NCBI GenBank assembly: GCA_964469905.1
Contig: CAYXZW010000006.1
Coordinates: 46,997 to 110,996 of the forward strand
Length of the DNA stretch: 64,000 nucleotides
Direction: 5' to 3'
Origin: MVRV01 sp964469905
GTDB taxonomy: Bacteria; Desulfobacterota; Syntrophia; Syntrophales; Smithellaceae
A program made the position numbers and the translations under genes. The notes below the pieces were generated by a model. It had not been told where the DNA came from, made no database searches, and saw only the letters and a program-made list of their open reading frames with translations. Below are positions 58,323 to 64,000 of this stretch, in pieces; position 1 is the stretch's first letter; every line of letters begins with the position of its first letter.

Positions 58323-59842
58323 TTTTTTACTTCTTTCATAATTATATTTGCCAAACCAAGTATATCGCCAGATGGAAATTTATTTGAAATCATAAATCTT
58401 CCACTGTAGTTTGATGTGAGGCTTAGAGCACGGATAAATGTATCTTGGACAGAATACTTTTTTGAAAAATAATTTAAAAAACAAAACACTGAATGGAACC
58501 CAAAATAATTTACATCTTTTCCCAAAATTCCGAAACCGTTGCTTTTAAATACTAAGGGTGAAATTGACAGGTGAAATGATTTATTTCCATAGCCATTATA
58601 TTGCACTTCCCGAGGACGTTCCGTAAAAATCTCTTCGCAGATTACTTGACAAATTGTATTATCCAATTTCAAACCATAACCGATTGACAGAATATACAAA
58701 CTATCAACATCTGGAAAGTTATACTCATAATTCATTATTCTGTTTATACTTCCCACAGACATGTTTTCCAATAAAGCGGCAAGAATTTTACCTAATGGGT
58801 GTGTACCAAATTGTGATATTATTTGAACCGTATAACAACAAAACATAAAAAGATCATTGTCGTAATCCGAAGGAAAGGGGTATTTGCCATTACTTTCATA
58901 GTGGATGGCATATTCTTTTTTTGAGTAGTATTCAATTTTTAGTTGTATATAATCACAACTGACCCCTTTATTGTGGTTGCCATGTTTATCATTCTCATAA
59001 GTATTAATCTGCTGATACTTATTTATATCTTTGGAGAAATTAGCATCAGAAATTTTGTCATTTACGCTGTTGAAAAGCTCTGTCGGTAAGCTCTGTGGTT
59101 GTGATTCAGATTTGTTTTCTGATAATGTGACTTGCTGACATTGTTGGTTTTGCCAGCTTGAAAGTCTTCTTTTAACGATATCCAGGTTAGCTTTGTGGGC
59201 CAGCGGCCGTTGGTAAGCTCTTTGTTGGAGCTTCTGAGCTATATAGCTTTTCGGTAGGTAGGCCATTTCCAATTTAGATTCTCGCTTTATCTCGGCAAAG
59301 TCATATGGGAAGTTCTCACAGAAATTGTGATACCCAGATAAAGTCCATATTTTTTCATTAAAACAGAAGCCGTCGGGAGCTGCGCGGGATCGTCGGGGAT
59401 GATACATATTAAGGAAGAAAACAAACCACGCCCTGCCGGAGAAAGTTACAGCTTCGAATACATCAATCTCTTGTATGGCACCAATTCTGTGAAAAAGAAG
59501 CCGTTCCCCGTGCACCGTTTCCAATCTGGATAGATAAGCCAACTCACCAATTGGACCATTTACAGGTATGGGATTGGCTTCGATAAAGCCAAATGGCCCA
59601 TTACCGTTAGGTTCGCAGTCGCAAGCTAGACCGCCCAAAGCTTTTTCCTTTACTATTGGATTTATCATTTCCAGTTGAAATTGTTCATCATCAAAAATGG
59701 GACGAATACGATCATGATGCTTTACTAATTCATCCATCCATGCATCTACTGATTCCTTTCCTAATTTCTCTCGCCATTTATAATATTTGTCTACCGATTG
59801 CTCTTTTTTTTTGTTGAATAGACCAGAAAAAAAGCCCATCAT
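58298..59842 (-). CDS. Unknown element protein with a possible -1 frameshift into TPR
   Basis: Start set at ATG 59842, which overlaps the upstream stop (ATGA) and has a GGGGGG site; GTG 59854 is an alternative. The product is 514 residues. I do not recognise the family. The N-terminus (MGFFSGLFNKKKEQ) may be a membrane-proximal helix. The central stretch contains GPFGFIEANPIPVNGPIGEL and ERLLFHRIGAI. A low-complexity Gln/Ser/Asn region occupies about 230-290. The second half contains MFCCYTVQIISQFGTHPLGKILAALLENM and a C-terminal basic helix. Near the 3' end lies the in-frame heptamer A-AAA-AAG (58328-58322), and a -1 shift would add the TPR segment. It is coupled to the upstream 94-codon gene. 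Confidence 0.6.
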   Translation of the reverse strand: MMGFFSGLFNKKKEQSVDKYYKWREKLGKESVDAWMDELVKHHDRIRPIFDDEQFQLEMINPIVKEKALGGLACDCEPNGNGPFGFIEANPIPVNGPIGELAYLSRLETVHGERLLFHRIGAIQEIDVFEAVTFSGRAWFVFFLNMYHPRRSRAAPDGFCFNEKIWTLSGYHNFCENFPYDFAEIKRESKLEMAYLPKSYIAQKLQQRAYQRPLAHKANLDIVKRRLSSWQNQQCQQVTLSENKSESQPQSLPTELFNSVNDKISDANFSKDINKYQQINTYENDKHGNHNKGVSCDYIQLKIEYYSKKEYAIHYESNGKYPFPSDYDNDLFMFCCYTVQIISQFGTHPLGKILAALLENMSVGSINRIMNYEYNFPDVDSLYILSIGYGLKLDNTICQVICEEIFTERPREVQYNGYGNKSFHLSISPLVFKSNGFGILGKDVNYFGFHSVFCFLNYFSKKYSVQDTFIRALSLTSNYSGRFMISNKFPSGDILGLANIIMKEVKKKVTTIRQ

Positions 59843-60123
59843 GATCCCCCCCACGATAAATTGCTTCTTTCGCCCTGTAAATGTTTCTCACGTTTAGCCC
59901 AAGTTATTTTTTCGTCCTTCTTTAGCTGTATATTACGAATGATGCCGTCATCTTCAAAGATGAAATCATATCCCTGATAATCAACCTCTGATTTTGCTAT
60001 TTCTATTAAACAGCGACCGTTAAGCCATGGCAACTTGAGTAATTCACCTATAAACAAATGTCCATGAGTTTTTCGCGAAATAAAGATTTTAGATAATGCT
60101 GTTCCATTTTGATGTATATCCAA
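59839..60123 (-). CDS. Small protein with a PD-(D/E)xK-like motif
   Basis: A 94-residue protein whose core reads IEIAKSEVDYQGYDFIFEDD then GIIRNIQLKKDE. The D...D-x-x-x-IQLK arrangement is what one sees in PD-(D/E)xK nuclease folds (acidic residue in YDF, then Q-x-K). The protein is shorter than most members. Its stop codon overlaps the start of the next gene (ATGA), so the two are coupled. It could be a nuclease subunit or a decayed restriction-type protein. The motif is suggestive, not proof. Confidence 0.5.
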   Translation of the reverse strand: MDIHQNGTALSKIFISRKTHGHLFIGELLKLPWLNGRCLIEIAKSEVDYQGYDFIFEDDGIIRNIQLKKDEKITWAKREKHLQGERSNLSWGGS

Positions 60124-60322
60124 TTAACCGTTTGCATAACAATTAATATATAATATACTTAGTTCGTTTTTTTCGAAATTATTTAAATTTTACGCTTTTT
60201 AAATAAGAATTAAAAGAGAAATATCTTCATTAAATCAAACAAGATGAAATTTTGACAATTGATTTTTAGTTTTATTAACGATTAAACACTCCATGCTATT
60301 TGCCTTCTCTATTCCAGCACCC

Positions 60323-60880
60323 TTACTTTCTGATGTATTCTACAGAATGTTCTCGATGTTTATTCCAGTTCTCCAGAAAAATCTTCGCCAGTTCCTTATT
60401 CAGGATAATCAGCAGATTCTCAGCATTCTTTTCTTCCGCGGCTTTCGTAAAGTTAAAGCTGCCGGTAATAACTATTTCCCTATCGATGATCATAATCTTG
60501 TTGTGGGCTATTGCGTGCCGATCATCAATATAGGTTGGAATTCCCGAATTAACGAGGAAGGTGACTGATGTGTATCGCTCCTTACGCTGGCTCTTGTCGA
60601 GGATAGCCTGAACCTTCACGCCTCGTTTATGCGCGTTTAATAGGGCTTTTGCGATGGGTACTGAAGTGAAAGAATATGCCTGAACAAGAATCTCCGTTCT
60701 CGATTTTCCGATCTGATCGACAATCGCATCCGTGCAATTTCCCCTCGGGCTGAAACAAACTTGGGTCTGGGTATTGTTCAGGATGAGGTCGGCGGCATTG
60801 GATGGATGAGAAATCGATAGAAGGAAAAAACTTAAAAAAAGACATGACAGAATCAGTTTCCGTAAGATGCGTATTTTCAT
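60323..60880 (-). CDS. Secreted phospholipase-D-family nuclease
   Basis: A 185-residue protein with an N-terminal signal peptide (residues about 1-29, ending SNAADL). The single HKD motif is HNKIMIIDREIVITGSFNFT (about residue 125). The single-HKD layout with about 155 mature residues resembles the Nuc endonuclease of plasmid pKM101, which works as a dimer. The substrate is likely DNA or RNA in the periplasm, but some relatives act on phospholipids. It has no neighbour on the same strand within 300 bp. Confidence 0.87.
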   Translation of the reverse strand: MKIRILRKLILSCLFLSFFLLSISHPSNAADLILNNTQTQVCFSPRGNCTDAIVDQIGKSRTEILVQAYSFTSVPIAKALLNAHKRGVKVQAILDKSQRKERYTSVTFLVNSGIPTYIDDRHAIAHNKIMIIDREIVITGSFNFTKAAEEKNAENLLIILNKELAKIFLENWNKHREHSVEYIRK

Positions 60881-61196
60881 GGCGGACTCCGAAATTGATT
60901 GATTGTGTGTTTTTTATACGGGATTGGATTGAAAATATCAAGGGAGACGTTTGTATGATGCACCTACAAATACTTACCTTTGATAATTGCAGATGTTGAT
61001 AATTATGATTTGAAACATACAATGTGAAGAATGAACTGGCAGTGGCAACGGCTACGAAGAAGTAAGATATTTACATCTCTGGCTTTGGCACTTTCATATC
61101 ATCACCTTTCTGCATATTTAATCCGTTCTGTATGCTATTCTATAAGATTTCTATTTTATGATATTTCCTGTCTTAAACTTGATACATTGCTACCCA
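60881..61196. other. AT-rich gap, no gene seen
   Basis: This 316-base stretch holds no convincing gene. A plus-strand frame at 61031-61306 overlaps the HAD gene and has no ribosome site. Confidence 0.35.
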
Positions 61197-61580
61197 CTAG
61201 GGTAGGAGACGAAATACTTTTATATTGGGAAGATATTTGCGGAACAGCTCGGTGGTTATGCCGCAGTCATCAAAAAGGATATCAATGTTATTATCTTCCG
61301 CTGTGAACAACTTGTAAATATAGAGTTTTGCACCGGGATTCATATCAGGCGGAATTCGTTTTAAATCTAAATTATTTAGCTCCGGACTTAAAATAAGTTT
61401 GTTATACGTTACGCCATAATCCCACAATTCTCTGGCCGTTTCGATATCATTTTGGGGTGAACAAGTTCGGGAGGAAACTATAAATACCTTGTGTTTGCTT
61501 GCTTGCAAGCTCTTAGTCAACCATTGGAAAAAATCAGGCGCCTTATCAATTGTTCCGTCTATATCAATCTGTATATTCAT
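61197..61580 (-). CDS. HAD-like phosphatase-type protein
   Basis: A 127-residue protein. The N-terminal motif QIDIDGTIDKAP is the HAD nucleophile DxDGT. Next are IVSSRTCSP (motif II-like Ser/Thr) and the C-terminal LFDDCGITTELF (motif IV-like DD). The order and spacing are those of small 5'-nucleotidase-like HAD proteins. It is shorter than most HAD enzymes and has a small cap at most. The substrate is unknown. The RBS-like AAGG lies before ATG 61580. Confidence 0.7.
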   Translation of the reverse strand: MNIQIDIDGTIDKAPDFFQWLTKSLQASKHKVFIVSSRTCSPQNDIETARELWDYGVTYNKLILSPELNNLDLKRIPPDMNPGAKLYIYKLFTAEDNNIDILFDDCGITTELFRKYLPNIKVFRLLP

Positions 61581-61767
61581 AATATTGCCTTAATGAAAGT
61601 CATGCAAATTTTCTAATAATGCACGCTCTGCTGCAAATATTATTTTTTATCCAATAACATTCCTTTTCGGGTATATGTCGGAATTTCCAGAAATTCGTCG
61701 CTTAATGAAGCCTCATTCAAATCGGATTTTTGAGGTCCTTTGGAATGTTTTGAAGATCGAGTTTGGC

Positions 61768-61956
61768 TTAAATCAGACTTCGAAGAATAGGATCAACTTC
61801 ACGGTCTTTATTTCGAAGGATTTCCTTGTGTTCATAATCCTTCCTTTCTGCCTCGACTCGCTCATCTTCCGCTTTCTTCCTCGCTGCTTCAGCCTTTCTC
61901 GCTGCCTCAGTCTCCTGCTTCCGATAGTTTAAGAAGAATTGAATAACTCGCAACAT
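61768..61956 (-). CDS. Short charged helical protein
   Basis: A 62-residue frame encodes a hydrophobic start (MLRVIQFFLNYRK) and then a long charged helix (TEAARKAEAARKKAEDERVEAERKDYEHKEILRNK). AGGAG lies about 13 bases upstream, further than optimal. It could be a small membrane-associated coiled-coil protein. No family is recognised. Confidence 0.4.
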   Translation of the reverse strand: MLRVIQFFLNYRKQETEAARKAEAARKKAEDERVEAERKDYEHKEILRNKDREVDPILRSLI

Positions 61957-62348
61957 AATAAATGCGCCACTCCTATTTCAAGAAATAAAAATGTGATAGT
62001 AGCCATTACCATTATCTTTGTTCAAAGTTCGGCATCAGCAAATAGCATATAGAGTCTGGCAGCATATAGATTAGTGCTAATATTTAAGACCCCACTCTAA
62101 AAGAGTGTAAATTTGATTCATTAGGAATATTCGTACCATATATCAAGTTAGATTTCAGTGGTTTTTTTGATTATTAACGATTGCAATAAAGCACATCACC
62201 AAAATCGTCGGATGCTCTCTTCTAGGAAGAACACGAGCGCTTCCGCTTTCACCTACAAATCCTCATCCAGATAATTCTCGTTTGGTTGAAAACTATCTAC
62301 TTTATAGGGAAGCTTACGCATTTTTTACCTATAAAAATCCTTAATGTT
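61957..62348. other. Gap with a small hairpin
   Basis: There is no gene in this 392-base AT-rich stretch. CACTCT-AAA-AGAGTG (62093-62107) is a perfect 6-bp hairpin without a strong U-run. Confidence 0.35.
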
Positions 62349-62459
62349 TTAATTGGAACCGTTGTCCCGTTTGTTATCCTTACTTTCCTCCATATCAGTA
62401 ACCAACAGCCCTATCAGCACGGAGAGAGCAATAACATTTAATACTATTAAATATTCCAT
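62349..62459 (-). CDS. Small single-span membrane protein (36 residues)
   Basis: ATG 62459 begins a 36-codon frame ending in TAA at 62349. Residues 3-21 form one membrane helix (YLIVLNVIALSVLIGLLVT), followed by a charged, polar tail (DMEESKDNKRDNGSN). A GGGA lies close upstream. The clean split into a hydrophobic helix and a charged tail is typical of small membrane proteins, but chance is not excluded. Confidence 0.4.
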   Translation of the reverse strand: MEYLIVLNVIALSVLIGLLVTDMEESKDNKRDNGSN

Positions 62460-62500
62460 TTATTCCCACATTTCCTTTTAAGTGATAATGACTAAGGTGA

Positions 62501-62929
62501 TTATAACGGTAGCAATTTAGCTGTAAATTCTTGATCGTCACGCTTAACTTGCAAAATAATCGGTTCATTCTCGAAAAACAAATTTATAATGGTTATTTCA
62601 TTATTCCATGTGTCCGGTTCTTTTCCATTGATTGAGAGCACACGATCACCTGCTTTTAAACCGGCTTGTTCTGCAGCAGATTCTGCCCTGACTGATTTTA
62701 CGGTCATGTGACGAATCTGTCCGGGATCACGCTCGTTCTTAGGTAAATAATATTCTGTGGTAGAAGTGAATGTTATCCCACGCGCCAATTCGACTGTCTT
62801 TTGTCTTGTTTTAAGGATTTTAATATCTTTCTCAACATCGCTTATCATTAACGGCAATAATAACAGTTGTATGCATCCAGTCAAAAGAAGAATGCTTAAC
62901 AGCGTCGCCAATATTAATATTTTTTTCAT
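62501..62929 (-). CDS. PDZ-domain lipoprotein
   Basis: Start chosen at ATG 62929 because GGAAA lies before it and the protein then begins with a lipoprotein signal (MKKILILATLLSILLLTGC). A longer frame from 63007 would overlap the next gene and hide the signal. The 142-residue product has a PDZ-like C-terminal domain: VRAESAAEQAGLKAGDRVLSINGKEPDTWNNEI. It is likely attached to a membrane on the periplasmic side. It lies 13 bp after the zinc-ribbon gene, with which it may be co-transcribed. Confidence 0.72.
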   Translation of the reverse strand: MKKILILATLLSILLLTGCIQLLLLPLMISDVEKDIKILKTRQKTVELARGITFTSTTEYYLPKNERDPGQIRHMTVKSVRAESAAEQAGLKAGDRVLSINGKEPDTWNNEITIINLFFENEPIILQVKRDDQEFTAKLLPL

Positions 62930-62942
62930 AATTAATTTCCTT

Positions 62943-63359
62943 TCAGGCGGTAATTGCCGATCCGCAGTGTTTGCATTTGATTGCTTCCAGTTTGATTTCT
63001 TCAGCACAGAATGGGCATTTTTTTATTGTGTGATTATTTCCGGCCGCTGAAGGTTTCACATCCAGAGGAGTGTTTTTTGCAAGTGCGCCGCAATTAGGGC
63101 ATTTGTATTTATTCCAGCCCCAGGCGATAAAAATCAATCCTGGTATGATATAGAATATTAACAATACTATGGAGACAAATATTGGCAATCCGTGATTTGA
63201 GAGCCATGTTTTCATTTTCCCTTCATAGCCGCAGGCCAGGCATTTCCGGTCTGCGCCGGGAATTATTTTGGGTCTCTTTTTTCTTGTTGCGACCGCCCAG
63301 ATTATAAAAGCTACAAGTGCAATAACGACTACAGCAACAATAAAAGTTTCCATCCCCAT
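62943..63359 (-). CDS. Membrane protein with two zinc-ribbon motifs
   Basis: A 138-residue protein. Two membrane segments (about 4-24 and 58-79) flank a small CLACGYEG zinc-ribbon half. The partner half is YKCPNCGAL, and the C-terminus carries a full CPFCAEEIKLEAIKCKHCG ribbon. The C-terminal CPFCAEEIxxEAxxCKHCG motif is widespread in bacterial small membrane proteins. No specific function is known. It lies upstream of the PDZ lipoprotein. Confidence 0.72.
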   Translation of the reverse strand: MGMETFIVAVVVIALVAFIIWAVATRKKRPKIIPGADRKCLACGYEGKMKTWLSNHGLPIFVSIVLLIFYIIPGLIFIAWGWNKYKCPNCGALAKNTPLDVKPSAAGNNHTIKKCPFCAEEIKLEAIKCKHCGSAITA

Positions 63360-63377
63360 CCTTTTTTTTGGAATATT

Positions 63378-63851
63378 TTATTTAGCTATCTTTTTCTTTG
63401 GCCCCGCTTTTTTTATAACCGGTTTGGATTTTGTTTTCCTTGCAGGGGATTTAGCCAATTTCCCTGCAGGTGTTTTGCCCGGCTTCAACTCCCTGCCCGC
63501 GGCAAAAGCTTTTCCTGCTGCCGTTTTCCCGAATCCCGCTTTTTTGGCGGGTACTTCTTTGTATACAGCTGGTTTTACGGCGTTATAATATCCGATTTTT
63601 GCATTCCTTGATAATTCCATAGCCCTTATAGCTTCAGGGCTTGTTGATTGCAGCTGTTCTAATTGCACAATCCAGGATTTAATTTTATATGCATCTGCTT
63701 TATCACCTAGAAGCAGTTCTTTGTATATTTTGGATACTATATCTTTTTCTTTTCTTGATGAGGTAATATTTTTGAAATATGTGAGTATGAGTTTGAGGAC
63801 ATCGTGTCCTATTTTAACTGCGGTGAACGTAGTTGAAACAGGATCTGTCAT
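63378..63851 (-). CDS. Protein with a histone-H1-like basic tail
   Basis: A 157-residue protein. The first 90 residues are helical (LILTYFKNITSSRKEKDIVSKIYKELLLG...). The last 55 residues are Lys, Ala, Pro and Gly-rich with repeated AGK/APK-like units (AGRELKPGKTPAGKLAKSPA, ending KKKIAK). This tail resembles bacterial H1-like nucleoid proteins and could bind DNA, RNA or membrane. The N-terminal domain is not recognised. GGAGG precedes the ATG. Confidence 0.6.
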   Translation of the reverse strand: MTDPVSTTFTAVKIGHDVLKLILTYFKNITSSRKEKDIVSKIYKELLLGDKADAYKIKSWIVQLEQLQSTSPEAIRAMELSRNAKIGYYNAVKPAVYKEVPAKKAGFGKTAAGKAFAAGRELKPGKTPAGKLAKSPARKTKSKPVIKKAGPKKKIAK

Positions 63852-64000
63852 ATAAATCCTCCTTGTATTCGATAGTGATTTATTTATGGTTCATCCGGTT
63901 GATGCGTATCTTTATCTCTTTCATCTACCTATACGTAACAAAATAAGTATTTACTATTGATATTATGGTGTTACGCTGTGTTTAAGATTTCATAAATTCT
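63852..64000. other. Right edge, no gene seen
   Basis: 149 bases upstream of the basic-tail gene; probably its promoter region. No clear -35/-10 was called. Confidence 0.3.

Noticed and set aside
60293..60568. 91-codon plus-strand frame
   Set aside because: Antisense to the PLD nuclease with its HKD motif.
61031..61306. 91-codon plus-strand frame
   Set aside because: It overlaps the HAD gene on the other strand and has no ribosome site.
62930..63007. Upstream start of the PDZ lipoprotein
   Set aside because: It would bury the lipoprotein signal and overlap the zinc-ribbon gene.

Overview
The window carries an almost complete flagellar and chemotaxis gene cluster (about 1-52,760) followed by the start of a foreign integrative element (about 52,900-64,000). 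FlgH and FlgI (L- and P-ring proteins) imply a Gram-negative, double-membraned cell. FlhF/FlhG, an FlrB/FlrC-like two-component pair, sigma-54 promoters and a CheD/CheX/HDOD chemotaxis operon suggest a polarly flagellated deltaproteobacterium (Desulfobacterota), perhaps near Syntrophales. That placement is inference from gene content and order; no rRNA gene is present.

Layout. Almost everything from 1 to 40,710 is on the minus strand, so it reads right to left. At 40.7-35.3 kb lies a SPOR/TPR protein, then an FlrB-like kinase and an FlrC-like sigma-54 activator. At 35.2-28.4 kb lies flgB-flgC-fliE-fliF-fliG-fliH-fliI-fliJ-motE-like (basal body, C-ring, export ATPase). At 28.2-23.8 kb lies fliK-flgD-flgE (hook). 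At 23.3-8.95 kb lies fliL-fliM-fliN-fliO-fliP-fliQ-fliR-flhB-flhA-flhF-flhG-fliA, followed by an accessory block: a second FliL, a degenerate kinase-like protein, two small proteins, a second FliK-like protein and an FlhB C-domain paralogue. At 8.6-3.9 kb lies flgF-flgG-flgA-flgH-flgI-flgJ, and at 3.9-1 kb flgM-flgN-flgK-flgL (flgL cut by the window edge). On the plus strand at 41.1-43.4 kb are a PilZ protein, motA and motB. The chemotaxis operon (minus, 50.8-43.4 kb) is cheR-cheD-HDOD-cheY-cheX-like-cheB-cheA-cheY-cheX. A lone plus-strand sigma-54 response regulator lies at 51.4-52.8 kb.

Regulation can be read from the DNA. Six sequences match the sigma-54 -24/-12 pattern with the correct spacing. 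Each lies in front of an operon: flgF, fliL, fliK, flgB, the TPR-flrB-flrC operon, and pilZ-motAB. A sigma-28 promoter lies in front of flgM. This fits a cascade in which FlrBC with sigma-54 drives basal body, hook and motor genes, and FliA, held by FlgM, drives late filament-junction genes.

From 52.9 kb the sequence changes character. A 3' half of a tRNA-Met(CAU) gene, a tyrosine recombinase with short direct repeats in front of it, and an AAA+ regulator with an altered sigma-54 contact loop mark the end of an integrated element. Beyond are an excisionase-like protein, gene remnants, a possible HUH replication/nicking protein, a two-gene unit (possible PD-(D/E)xK nuclease plus an unknown protein whose 3' end carries an A-AAA-AAG slippery site leading into a TPR frame), a secreted phospholipase-D-type nuclease, a HAD-like phosphatase, and several small membrane or basic proteins.

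The least expected observations are: the integrase-linked activator; the possible -1 frameshift; a dispersed two-stem palindrome family; a repeated module shared by FlgE and FlgK together with tandem repeats in FlgL; and the ACG start implied for the SPOR/TPR protein.
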